A stretch of DNA of 64,000 nt, from assembly GCA_963821345.1 (NCBI GenBank), contig CAWGDM010000001.1:372001-436000 (forward strand). The letters run 5' to 3'. The DNA comes from WHSW01 sp963821345 (GTDB lineage: Bacteria; Actinomycetota; Thermoleophilia; Solirubrobacterales; 70-9). This document shows, in pieces, positions 1-8,268 of the stretch. The first letter of the stretch is position 1. Every line of letters begins with the position of its first letter. The notes beneath the pieces were generated by a model that saw only the letters and a list, made by a program, of their open reading frames with translations, ran no database searches and was not told the DNA's origin. A program made the translations under genes and the position numbers.

Positions 1-349
1 GCGCTACGGCGACACCTGCGTCGAGCAGCTGAGCCAGTTCGCGCCCAACCTGAAGGACGCCGTGCTCGAGCGCGAGGTCCTTGCGCCACCGGACCTGGAG
101 CGGATCTTCGGCCTCCAGGGCGGCTCGATCTTCCAGGGTGAGCAGGGTCTCGACCAGATGGCGTTCATGCGCCCCCACCCGGAGATGGCGCAGTACGCGA
201 CCCCGGTCGACGGCCTCTACCTGTGCGGCGCCGGCACCCATCCCGGCGGCGGCGTCACCGGTTGCTCGGGCCACAACGCCGCTCAGCGGATCCTCAAGGA
301 CCGCAAGCGGGCGCGCCGGCCCTGGAACCGCGCACGCGCGAGCGCCTAG
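1..349 (+). CDS. FAD-dependent oxidoreductase (phytoene desaturase-like), C-terminal part only
   Basis: The gene runs in from the left edge; the frame is open from base 2 to the stop at 347-349, giving about 115 residues. The visible part has the C-terminal FAD-binding signature of the NAD(P)/FAD oxidoreductase family related to phytoene/carotenoid desaturases: a GGSIFQGEQ segment, then DGLYLCGAGTHPGGGVTG. The same two blocks occur in the complete paralogue at 60392-61988 (GGHIFQG, DGLYLCGAATHPGG), which supports the family call. The substrate cannot be read. The protein ends with a basic, arginine-rich tail. It precedes the aldehyde dehydrogenase at 407 by 57 bases on the same strand, so the two may be co-transcribed. 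Confidence 0.8.
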   Translation, partial: RYGDTCVEQLSQFAPNLKDAVLEREVLAPPDLERIFGLQGGSIFQGEQGLDQMAFMRPHPEMAQYATPVDGLYLCGAGTHPGGGVTGCSGHNAAQRILKDRKRARRPWNRARASA

Positions 350-406
350 CGATAGCCTGGCGACGCCAACCAATTCGGTAGTTCGCCCTCGAGAACTGGA
401 GGAAAG

Positions 407-1777
407 ATGAGCAAGTACGCGGTCATCAACCCCGCGACCGGTGAGACGGTCAAGGAGTACCCGCAGATCTCGGACGACGACCTGGAGGCGGCGATCGCCG
501 CGGCTCAGGAAGCACACCAAAGCTGGGGGCTGAAGACCTCGGTCTCGGAGCGCGCCGCGCTGGTCAAGAAGGTCGCCGACTTCCACAGCGAGCGCCGCGA
601 GCAGCTGGCCGAGATCATCGTGCGCGAGATGGGCAAGCCGATGGAGCAGGCACTCGGCGAGGTCGACTTCTGCGCCGACATCTACGGCTTCTACGCCGAC
701 CGCGCGGAGGAACTGCTCGCCGACGAGCCGATCGAGCTGCTCGCGGGCGACGGCACGGCCCTGGTTCGCAAGTCGTCGGTCGGCGCCCTCGTTGGGATCA
801 TGCCCTGGAACTTCCCCTACTACCAGGTTGCCCGTTTCGCGGGCCCGAACCTGGTGGTCGGTAACACGATCCTGCTGAAGCCGGCTCATCAGTGCCCGGA
901 GTCGGCGGAGGCGATCCAGCAGATGATGGCTGACGCCGGCTTCCCCGACGGGGCCTATCAGACGATCCTCGGCTCAAACGAGCAGATCGAGAAGGCGATC
1001 GAGGATCCCCGGGTCCGAGGCGTCTCGCTCACCGGCTCCGAGCGTGCTGGGGCGGCGGTCGCGGAGATCGCAGGGCGCAACCTGAAGAAGGTCGTGCTCG
1101 AACTCGGCGGCTCCGACCCGTTCGTCCTCCTGGGCGCCGATGACCTCGACGAGGCTGTCGACGCAGCGGTCGCCGGACGCCTCGACAACACCGGGCAGTC
1201 CTGCAACGCCGCGAAGCGGTTCATCGTCGCCGACGAGCTGTACGACGACTTCCTCGAGAAGTTCAGCGAGAAGATGACCGCGGCCAAGCCCAGTGACCCA
1301 ACGTCCGCGGACGCCCAGATGGGGCCACTCTCGTCCGACTCCGCCGCGGACACCCTGCAGGATCAGCTCGACCGCGCGGTTGCCCAGGGGGCGGAGGTCG
1401 TCGCCGGCGGCGACCGCGACGGCAACTTCTTCCCCAGCACCGTGCTGGCGGCGATCACGCCGGACAACGACGCCTACCGCGAGGAGTTCTTCGGTCCGGT
1501 CGCGAGCGTGTACCGCGTCAGCTCCGAGGAGGAGGCGATCGAGATCGCCAACGACACCCCGTTCGGCCTCGGCTCGTACGTGTTCTCCAACGACCCGGAG
1601 CAGGCGCAGCGGGTCGCGGACGCCCTCGACACCGGGATGGTCTACGTCAACGGCGTCGGCCTCGACGGCGCCGAGCTGCCGTTCGGCGGCGTCAAGCGTT
1701 CGGGTTTCGGCCGCGAGCTCGGCCGCTACGGCATCGAGGAGTTCGTCAACAAGAAGCTGATCCGCGTCGTCAGGTAG
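407..1777 (+). CDS. NAD(P)-dependent aldehyde dehydrogenase, succinate-semialdehyde type
   Basis: This 456-residue protein is a full-length ALDH. The start ATG at 407 follows a good ribosome site (GGAGGAAAG at 398-406). The N-terminus VINPATGETVKEYP is typical of the succinate-semialdehyde dehydrogenase branch. The catalytic cysteine is near residue 266 in NTGQSCNAAKR and the general-base glutamate near 232 in VLELGGSDP. The cofactor fold is shown by PWNFPYYQ and TGSERAG. The C-terminal PFGGVKRSGFGRE motif is present. The likely reaction is oxidation of succinate semialdehyde or a similar short aldehyde to the acid, which would finish GABA breakdown started by the aminotransferase and PatD-like enzyme nearby. 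The exact substrate is inference. Confidence 0.85.
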   Translation: MSKYAVINPATGETVKEYPQISDDDLEAAIAAAQEAHQSWGLKTSVSERAALVKKVADFHSERREQLAEIIVREMGKPMEQALGEVDFCADIYGFYADRAEELLADEPIELLAGDGTALVRKSSVGALVGIMPWNFPYYQVARFAGPNLVVGNTILLKPAHQCPESAEAIQQMMADAGFPDGAYQTILGSNEQIEKAIEDPRVRGVSLTGSERAGAAVAEIAGRNLKKVVLELGGSDPFVLLGADDLDEAVDAAVAGRLDNTGQSCNAAKRFIVADELYDDFLEKFSEKMTAAKPSDPTSADAQMGPLSSDSAADTLQDQLDRAVAQGAEVVAGGDRDGNFFPSTVLAAITPDNDAYREEFFGPVASVYRVSSEEEAIEIANDTPFGLGSYVFSNDPEQAQRVADALDTGMVYVNGVGLDGAELPFGGVKRSGFGRELGRYGIEEFVNKKLIRVVR

Positions 1778-1785
1778 GCGTCTGC

Positions 1786-2550
1786 CTACTTGACGCCGGT
1801 CCAGCCCGCGATCCCGGGCGCGCGCACGAACTCGGTCGAGGTCCAGACGGGGCGAAAGCCCAGCCGCGCGTAAAGCTGCTTCGGGCGATCCTCGTCGTCG
1901 GCGACGATCCATAGGTCGTCGGCGTCGCCCGCCACCTCGATCGCAGCGCGGGTGAGCGCCGTGCCGCGACCGGAGCCGCGGTGGGCGGGGCGCACATAGA
2001 CCTGGCTGATCTCCGCGCCGCGGTCGGAACGCTCGAGTTGCGCGAAGCCGACCAGCTGGTCGCCCTCGCGAGCGGCGATCACCCGCACGGCGCGGGTCAT
2101 CGCGACCTCGCGAGCGTTCGCGAGGTAATCGCCGCTGCCGGGTTCGGGGTTGTGCCAGGCGACCCGCAGGTCAAGCACGGCGTCGTAGTCGACCTCCTCG
2201 ACCTCGGTCGTTTCGCCGGGCGCCAGCGGCTCGGTGTGCAGCATCCAGGACAGCCGCGTGGCCTCGAACTGCTCGGCCTCGAGGTCGGCCCGCACCCGCT
2301 CCGCCGCCGCGGCCTCGGCGAAGTCCAGCCGCCGATGCTCGAGCCCGGCGAGCTCGGCGTCGGCGACCGCGATCAGCTCGGCGGCACTCAACCCGGGGTC
2401 GCCCTCGACCCAGACGACGTTGAAGTCGTAGTAACTCGGGTAGCGGCTCGCGCGGTAGACGAGCCCGTGCTCCCAGGGCTCGCTGATCTCGCAGACCGCG
2501 GCGAGCGCCGCGCGGCGCCAGCCGCGCGCGCGATCTGCCGGCGAGCTCAC
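1786..2550 (-). CDS. GNAT-family N-acetyltransferase
   Basis: This is a 254-residue cytoplasmic protein. The C-terminal half carries the GNAT acetyl-CoA fold: VRVIAAREGDQLVGFAQLE, then the pyrophosphate-loop region VYVRPAHRGSGRGTALTRA (the R/QxxGxG/A motif), then an LYARLGFRPV ending typical of the family. The N-terminal 120 residues form a less conserved domain, with acidic and aromatic stretches, that might be a degenerate second GNAT unit. The acceptor substrate is unknown. It lies 10 bases downstream of the STAS gene on the same strand and ends 8 bases from the convergent ALDH gene. Confidence 0.8.
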   Translation of the reverse strand: MSSPADRARGWRRAALAAVCEISEPWEHGLVYRASRYPSYYDFNVVWVEGDPGLSAAELIAVADAELAGLEHRRLDFAEAAAAERVRADLEAEQFEATRLSWMLHTEPLAPGETTEVEEVDYDAVLDLRVAWHNPEPGSGDYLANAREVAMTRAVRVIAAREGDQLVGFAQLERSDRGAEISQVYVRPAHRGSGRGTALTRAAIEVAGDADDLWIVADDEDRPKQLYARLGFRPVWTSTEFVRAPGIAGWTGVK

Positions 2551-2560
2551 GCCGCCGAGG

Positions 2561-2911
2561 TTAACCGGGCGAGTCGATGACCACGGCCGAGTGGCCGCCG
2601 ATCCCCGTCAGGTCGAGGATCTTGCGCACCCGGTCGCCAGCGCCGAGCAGGATCAGCTTGCGGTCGTGGTCCTTCAGCCTCCAGGCGGCCCAGGCCAGAA
2701 TGGCGATCCCGGACGAGTCGACGTACCCGCAGCCGCGGAGATCGACCTCGACGTCGCCGGGTCGGTCGATCGCTCCCTGGAGTGCCGTGCGAAGCCTTGG
2801 CGCCGTGGCGGCGTCGAGCTCTCCGAACACAGTCACGATCGACCCCTCCTTGGGGCCGTCGGCAACGCTGACCCAGAACTCGAGCCCGGCCGGATTGTCG
2901 ATCACGGACAT
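2561..2911 (-). CDS. STAS-domain anti-sigma factor antagonist-like protein
   Basis: A single STAS domain of 116 residues. It shows the beta strand VFGELDAATAPRLR and the phospho-acceptor loop DLRGCGYVDSSGIAIL, in which the DSSG serine is the usual site phosphorylated by an anti-sigma kinase in SpoIIAA/RsbV proteins. I placed the start at the ATG at 2911 rather than the longer upstream start because a strong ribosome site (AAGGAGG) lies 5 bases before it. The likely role is partner-switching control of an alternative sigma factor, but no kinase or sigma gene is in the window. It diverges from the thioesterase gene at 2995 across 83 bases that must hold both promoters. Confidence 0.85.
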   Translation of the reverse strand: MSVIDNPAGLEFWVSVADGPKEGSIVTVFGELDAATAPRLRTALQGAIDRPGDVEVDLRGCGYVDSSGIAILAWAAWRLKDHDRKLILLGAGDRVRKILDLTGIGGHSAVVIDSPG

Positions 2912-2994
2912 TCGCCTCCTTGCTGCACCTCCGTCGCGGCACTGATACCCGCTCGCCCCGATTTCCAACCCGGTGGATATCGTCACCCGCCCGG

Positions 2995-3879
2995 ATGACC
3001 GCCTCGACCCCCAGCTTCGACGACGACATCGCCCTCGAGCCGATCGGCGAGGACAGCTGGGCGGGCGCGATCACCCCCGGTTGGGACACCCCCCGCGGCC
3101 CGCTCGGCGGCTACGTGATGGCGATCCTGATGCGCGGGCTCGAGCTTGCGGTCGCCGACCGTGAACAGGGCGCCTCAACAGCGGCACGGCTCGACTCCGC
3201 CTCGCAGCGCAGCGCCCGGTCGGTCACCGTCCACTTCCTTCGCTCGCCCGATGACGGGCCGGTCGAGGTCGCTGCCGCGGTCGAGCGCCAGGGCCGCTCG
3301 CTGACCACGGTCACCGGCCGCCTCGAGCAGGGCGGCAAACTGATCGCGCTCGCGCTCGGTGCCTACTCGGTCGCCTGGGAGGGCCCGCTGCTGGACGCCC
3401 CTCCGATGCCCGAGGTCGCGCCGGCCGACCCGGACCACCGCCCTGCACCGGACCCCGACCACGACCTCCCCGGAGGCGACTTCCCGCGCAAGAACCCGCC
3501 GCCGTTCACCCAGCGGCTGTCGATGCAGCAGCGCTTCGGCGACGCCCCGTTCACGCGCTCCGACCGCGGCGAGGTCGGCGGCTGGCTCGGGCTGCGCGAG
3601 CGTCGGCAGCTCGACGCTCCCGCCGTCGCGATGCTCGCCGATGCCTGGTTTCCGGCACCGTGGCCGCGACTCGCCAAGCTCGCCCCGGCGCCGACGATCG
3701 ACCTCACCGTCCACTTCCGAGCCTCGCTGCCGCTGCCCGACTCGCTGCTGCTCGGGCGCTTCACCTCGAGCCTCGTCCGCGACGGCTTCTTCGAGGAGGA
3801 CGGCGAGCTGTGGACGCCGGACGGGACGCTGATCGCCCAGTCGCGCCAGCTCGGGTTGCTGCTCGGCGCCTCGGTGTAA
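2995..3879 (+). CDS. Acyl-CoA thioesterase-like (TesB-type double hotdog) protein
   Basis: This 294-residue protein has the layout of the thioesterase-like superfamily: an N-terminal hotdog with TPRGPLGGYVMAILMRG (the glycine-rich loop over the central helix), a linker with a proline/aspartate-rich stretch, and a C-terminal hotdog including TIDLTVHFRASLP and the closing LIAQSRQLGLL, typical of TesB-like ends. The start is the ATG at 2995; the reading frame extends further up but only into the divergent promoter region. It probably hydrolyses acyl-CoA or acyl esters; the substrate is not readable. A strong terminator follows at 3910. Confidence 0.75.
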   Translation: MTASTPSFDDDIALEPIGEDSWAGAITPGWDTPRGPLGGYVMAILMRGLELAVADREQGASTAARLDSASQRSARSVTVHFLRSPDDGPVEVAAAVERQGRSLTTVTGRLEQGGKLIALALGAYSVAWEGPLLDAPPMPEVAPADPDHRPAPDPDHDLPGGDFPRKNPPPFTQRLSMQQRFGDAPFTRSDRGEVGGWLGLRERRQLDAPAVAMLADAWFPAPWPRLAKLAPAPTIDLTVHFRASLPLPDSLLLGRFTSSLVRDGFFEEDGELWTPDGTLIAQSRQLGLLLGASV

Positions 3880-3909
3880 CCGCCGCCCGGGACGCCGACC
3901 GGACAGCAG

Positions 3910-3942
3910 ACGGGCCGGGCGCACTGCCCGGCCCGTCGTTTT
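3910..3942 (+). terminator. Rho-independent terminator after the thioesterase gene
   Basis: A perfect 11-base-pair inverted repeat (3910-3920 and 3926-3936, ACGGGCCGGGC and its complement) encloses a 5-base loop and is followed by CGTTTT. It ends the plus-strand thioesterase transcript. The opposite strand has no T run, so it should not stop the convergent aldehyde dehydrogenase operon. Confidence 0.85.
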
Positions 3943-3959
3943 GCCCGTAGGTACCCCGC

Positions 3960-5402
3960 CTACGTTGTTTCGAGGTTCAGCATCACGTGCTTGACCACCG
4001 TGTAGTCCTCGACCGAGTACATCGACATGTCCTTGCCGTACCCGGACTGCTTGAAGCCGCCGTGGGGCATCTCGGAGGCCATCGTGATGTGGTTGTTGAT
4101 CCACACGGCGCCGAAGCGGATCGCGTTGGCGACCCGGAAGGCCCGGCCGACGTCGCGGGTCCAGACCGACGCGGCGAGCCCGTAGCGGGTCCCGTTCGCC
4201 CACTCGATCGCCTTCTCCTCGTCGGTGAACCGCTGCACGGTCATCACCGGGCCGAAGATCTCGTCCTGGATCATCTCGTCGTCCTGCTCGAGCCCGGCGA
4301 CCACGGTCGGCTCGTAGTAGAAGCCGGCACGGTCGGCGTTGCGGCCGCCGGTGACCACCTCGGCGTGGTCGGGCTTGCGCTCGACGAAGCCGCCGACGCG
4401 CTCGCGCTGGACCTCGCTGATCACCGGTCCGAGGGTGGTCTCGGGGTCGTCCAGGTCGCCGATCACATAGCTCTTGGCCTGCTCGCTGAGCCCGGAGACG
4501 ACGTCGTCGTAGACCTCCTCCGAAGCCAAGATTCTTGTCGCCGCGGTGCAGTCCTGGCCGGCGTTGAAGAGCGCCGTCGCGGCGATGAACTCGAGCGCCA
4601 GCTCGGGGTCGTAGTCATCGAAGATGATCACCGGCGCCTTGCCGCCGAGCTCCAGGTGGACCCGCTTGAGCGTGTCGGCCGCGTGCTGGGCGATCCACTT
4701 GCCGGTCGGTGGCGAGCCGGTCAGCGAGACGATGTCGACCTCGGGGTGGGTGACCATCGCCGCTCCGGCGGGGTCACCGTGGCCGCCGATCACGTTCAGC
4801 ACCCCGGGAGGGAAGATGTCGGCGGCGATCTCGGCCAGCTTGAAGGTCGACAGCGGCGTGTTCTCGGCCGGCTTCAGGACCGTCGTGCAGCCGGCGGCGA
4901 ACGCGGGGCCGATCTTCCACATCGCCATCATCAGCGGGTAGTTCCAGGGGGTGATCTGGGCGGCGACGCCGACCGGTTCGCGCCGGGTCATCGAGGTGAA
5001 TCCCTCGACGTACTCGTTCGCGGCCTTGCCCTCCATGTTGCGCGCCGCGCCGGCGAAGAAGCGCAGGTTGTCGGCGCACATCTCCAGCTCCTCGTCGACG
5101 AACGCCTGGCGCGGCTTACCCGCGTCGGCGGACTCGATGTCGGCGAACTCGTCGCCGTGCTCGATGATCGCGTCGGCGAGCGCCAGTAGCGCCTCCGAGC
5201 GGCTGCGCGGGGTGCTCGACCCCCAGGTCGCGAACGCCTCGCGAGCGGCCTGAACGGCGGCGTCGACCTCGTCGGCGCTGGAGACCGGCGCCTGGGCGAT
5301 CACCTCGCCCGTGGAAGGGTTGATCACGTCCTCGGTCGCCGAGGCGGCGACGAACTCACCGCCGATGAAGTTCTTCAGTTCGGTGCCGGTTGCAGTGGCC
5401 AT
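3960..5402 (-). CDS. Aminobutyraldehyde/betaine-aldehyde-type dehydrogenase
   Basis: This 480-residue ALDH has a catalytic cysteine near residue 285 in NAGQDCTAATR, the context seen in gamma-aminobutyraldehyde dehydrogenases (PatD), and the glutamate in HLELGGKAPV. Cofactor motifs PWNYPLMMAMW and TGSPPTGK and the C-terminal GGFKQSGYGKDMS are present. The start was set at the ATG at 5402, which follows GAGGAGAGG; a longer open frame upstream runs into the ald gene. It is the last gene of a four-gene minus-strand operon with ald, the PucR regulator and the aminotransferase. Its expected job is to oxidise the amino-aldehyde made by that aminotransferase, for example 4-aminobutanal to GABA. The specificity is inference from family and context. 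Confidence 0.88.
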   Translation of the reverse strand: MATATGTELKNFIGGEFVAASATEDVINPSTGEVIAQAPVSSADEVDAAVQAAREAFATWGSSTPRSRSEALLALADAIIEHGDEFADIESADAGKPRQAFVDEELEMCADNLRFFAGAARNMEGKAANEYVEGFTSMTRREPVGVAAQITPWNYPLMMAMWKIGPAFAAGCTTVLKPAENTPLSTFKLAEIAADIFPPGVLNVIGGHGDPAGAAMVTHPEVDIVSLTGSPPTGKWIAQHAADTLKRVHLELGGKAPVIIFDDYDPELALEFIAATALFNAGQDCTAATRILASEEVYDDVVSGLSEQAKSYVIGDLDDPETTLGPVISEVQRERVGGFVERKPDHAEVVTGGRNADRAGFYYEPTVVAGLEQDDEMIQDEIFGPVMTVQRFTDEEKAIEWANGTRYGLAASVWTRDVGRAFRVANAIRFGAVWINNHITMASEMPHGGFKQSGYGKDMSMYSVEDYTVVKHVMLNLETT

Positions 5403-5433
5403 TCCTCTCCTCGCGATCGCTTGCTTGCTGGTT

Positions 5434-6628
5434 TCAGTTTCCGTTTGGGATCGCGTGGGTGGCGGTCGCCCCGGCCCCTCGTGAGCCCGGGATCTCGGCA
5501 TCCGGCTCGCCGATCTCGAGCACCTGCTCGGGCGGCGTGTAATCCATCTCGACGCCCTCCGCGACCGCCGGGTGGGTGACCTTGCCCCTGGCGACGTTGA
5601 TCCCCAGCCTCAGGCCGGGGTCGCGGCGCGCCGCCTCGGCGACGCCGTAGGTCGGCGAGCGCGAGCACGTAGGGCAGGGTGGCGTTGGTGAGCGCGTAGG
5701 TCGAGGTCACCGGGACCGCGCCCGGCATGTTGGTGACGCAGTAGTGGATGATCCCGTCGACCTCGAAGGTCGGGTCGCCGTGGGTGGTCGGGCGCGAGGT
5801 CTCGAAGCAGCCGCCCTGGTCGATGGCGACGTCCACCAGCACGGCCTGCGGCTTCATCAGCCCGAGCTGCTTGCGGGTGATCACGTGCGGCGCGCGGGCC
5901 CCGTGGACGAGGACCCCGCCGATCACCAGGTCCATATCGGGCAGCCGCTCCTCGATCGACAACGTCGAGCTGAACACGGTCGCCGCGCGGCCGCCGAAGG
6001 CGACGTCGAGCTCGCGGAGCTTGTCCAGCGAGACGTCGTAGACGAACACGTCCGCCTCCATCCCGATCGCGACGAAGGCGGCGTGCATGCCGACCGCGCC
6101 GCCGCCGATGATCATCACGTTGCCCGCCGGCACGCCGGGGACGCCGCCGAGCAGGATCCCGCGGCCGCCCAGCGGCCGTTCGAGCATGAAGGCGCCGGCC
6201 TGGGTGGCGATCTTGCCCGCCACCTCCGACATCGGCGCCAGCAGGGGCAGCCGCCCGTGGATGTCCTCGACCGTCTCATAGGCGACGCAGATCGCGCCGG
6301 AGTCGCACAGGCCCCGGGTCAGATCGGGCGCCGGGGCGAGATGCAGGTAGGTGAACAGGGTCTGGCCATCGCGCAGCAGCCCGACCTCCTGCGGCTGGGG
6401 CTCCTTGACCCCGAGGACCATCTCGGAGGCGGCGAAGACGTCCTCGGCGTTCGCCGAGATCTTCGCCCCCTGGGCCTCGTAGTCGGAGTCGGCGATCGCC
6501 GAGCCCTCCCCCGCCCCCTTCTGGATCAACACCTCGTGGCCGCGCTCGGTGAGCTCGCGGACGCCGATCGGGGTGATCGCGACCCGGTACTCGTCCGGCT
6601 TCACCTCGCTGGGAACACCTACGACCAT
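5434..6628 (-). CDS. ald: Alanine dehydrogenase, with one frame break near 5650
   Basis: From the ATG at 6628 the protein matches alanine dehydrogenase: VGVPSEVKPDEYRVAI at the N-terminus (substrate-binding R and K), HLAPAPDLTR, AYETVED, and the NAD-binding VMIIGGGAVGMHAA. The VTNMPGAVPVTSTYALTNAT block near residue 305 is a family hallmark. The frame breaks just after PYVLALAD. Reading past one extra base near 5650 restores YGVAEAARRDPGLRLGIN and NVARGKVTHPAVAEG, with the stop at 5434-5436. The 1195-base span (3n+1) agrees. The enzyme interconverts alanine and pyruvate with NAD. Next to a pyruvate-type aminotransferase it would regenerate the amino acceptor. The C-terminus is about 25 residues longer than usual. 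Confidence 0.9.
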
Positions 6629-6683
6629 CTCGCCTCGCCTTCTCGGCTCCGCCCCCGGGGGCGACGCGGTCGCCGCCCTCCGA

Positions 6684-8258
6684 TCATCGGACGAGCTCCC
6701 GGGCTCGCAGTGCCAGCCAGAGCTCGATCCGGTCCGTGGCCCTGCCCAGGTCGCGGCCGGTGAGCTCCTCGATCTTGCGGATCCGGTAACGCAGGGTGTG
6801 GCGGTGGCAATACAGCTGCCGCGCGGCCCGCTCCCAGTTGCCGTTGTTCTCGATGAACGCCTCCAGCGAGCGCAGCAGCTCGCCGCCGTATTCGCCCTCG
6901 GTGCGCTCGATCGGGTCGAGCAGCCCGTCGCTGTACAGCCGCAGCGCGTCGTCGTCCTGAAGCGCGAGCAGCAGGGTGAAGGCGCCGAGGTCGCGGTGCG
7001 AGGCGACCTCGGGAGCCTCGCCTTCGACCAGCGAGGTCGCCTCGAGCGCGCAGCGCGCCTCGTGGAAGGCGCGCCGCAGCGAGCTGACCGTGGCCGGGCG
7101 GCTGGCCGCGGCGCGGACACCGTTGCGGCCCGGCCCCCCGGCGAGCGCCTCGCGGGCGCGGCGCGCGGTGCCGACCGGGTCGGCGGTCTGCGTGTCGACG
7201 ACCGCGCACAGCAGCGGCCTGCCGGAGGCGGCGCTGGTCGCCACCAGGGCGGGGACGCCGGCGTCCGAGAGCGCCGACTCCAGGGTCGCCTCGGCCGAGG
7301 GCGGGTCGTCGAGGTCGAAGACCAGCACCGCGGCCTCGCTGCCGATCCCGAACGGGCGCAGGCGGCCCGAGAGCTCGTCGGCGCCGAGCCGGTCGCCGAG
7401 CGCGTCGGCGAGCAGGTCGCCCGCCAAGCGGCGCTCGGTCTCGCGCACGATCCGCTCGCGCATCAGCTCGAGGCCGACGACGATCGCCGCCTGGCGCGCG
7501 CAGAGACGCTCGAAGTCACCGAGCGGGTCGCACTCGGAGATCACGGCGAGCCAGGCGACCGGCGCGCCGCCGCGGCGGCCCGGGACCGGGACGGCGAGCG
7601 CCCGCTCGGCGAGCTCGCCCTGCTCGGGCGCGAACGGGGAGGGCGGCACGGCGCTCGACTGCGAGGCGATCTCCTCGGCGAGCGCCGCGGTCGCCCCCGC
7701 GTACGAGGGAGAGCCGTTGTCGCCGCCGCCGCCGGCGAGCACCCGTCCGGCGCGGTCGAGGACGATCGCGGTGCCGCCGATCGCCGCCCCGGTCGAGGCC
7801 AGGATCTCGGCCAGCCCCTGCCCCTCGATCACCAGCCGTTCGAGCCGCTCGTGCACGTGCACGCCGCGCTCCAGGACCCCGAACTGCTCGTTGACCAGCC
7901 GCGCGGCGGCGCGCTCGGTGATCGCGATGAACGGCATCTCGTAGGGGACCTCGAACAGCGGCAGCTCGTGGGCGCCGGCGGCATCGAGGATCGCCTTCGG
8001 GATCCGCTTGTGGTCGAAGCCGATCCCGAAGCCGAGCCCGGCGAGCCCCTTGGCGGCCAGCAGCTCGACGTACTTGCGCTGCTTCGCCGGTGTCCCGACG
8101 TTGATCCCGGTGGTCAGCAGAAGCTCGCCGCCGGACAGCCACGGGGTCGGGTCCTCGTGCTCGGAGATGTGCACCCAGCGGACCGGGTTGTCACCGCGCT
8201 CGACCGCGGCGGCGAGCTCGAGGCCGCAATCGTCGAGCAGGGAAGCGACGGTCAGCAT
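6684..8258 (-). CDS. PucR-family transcriptional regulator
   Basis: This 524-residue protein has the PucR layout. An N-terminal PucR ligand domain (residues about 1-125) begins MLTVASLLDD and includes SGGELLLTTG and EVPYEMPF. A GAF-like middle region around 160-300 follows. The C-terminal PucR helix-turn-helix, near residues 460-515, reads ENNGNWERAARQLYCHR and HTLRYRIRKIEELTGRDL. PucR proteins sense nitrogen compounds or metabolites and usually activate neighbouring catabolic genes. It lies inside the operon, 10 bases after the aminotransferase and 55 before ald, and so probably controls this operon and the divergent pot transporter. The target site is not proven; see the palindrome at 9798. 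Confidence 0.88.
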   Translation of the reverse strand: MLTVASLLDDCGLELAAAVERGDNPVRWVHISEHEDPTPWLSGGELLLTTGINVGTPAKQRKYVELLAAKGLAGLGFGIGFDHKRIPKAILDAAGAHELPLFEVPYEMPFIAITERAAARLVNEQFGVLERGVHVHERLERLVIEGQGLAEILASTGAAIGGTAIVLDRAGRVLAGGGGDNGSPSYAGATAALAEEIASQSSAVPPSPFAPEQGELAERALAVPVPGRRGGAPVAWLAVISECDPLGDFERLCARQAAIVVGLELMRERIVRETERRLAGDLLADALGDRLGADELSGRLRPFGIGSEAAVLVFDLDDPPSAEATLESALSDAGVPALVATSAASGRPLLCAVVDTQTADPVGTARRAREALAGGPGRNGVRAAASRPATVSSLRRAFHEARCALEATSLVEGEAPEVASHRDLGAFTLLLALQDDDALRLYSDGLLDPIERTEGEYGGELLRSLEAFIENNGNWERAARQLYCHRHTLRYRIRKIEELTGRDLGRATDRIELWLALRARELVR

Positions 8259-8268
8259 CTGGTCGGGC

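Noticed and set aside
5640..5660. Programmed +1 frameshifting in ald and similar genes
   Set aside because: Several breaks follow a GAC codon with an extra C or T, which drew attention. The affected genes share no function, the contexts vary, and some breaks are deletions. Sequence error is the simpler explanation.
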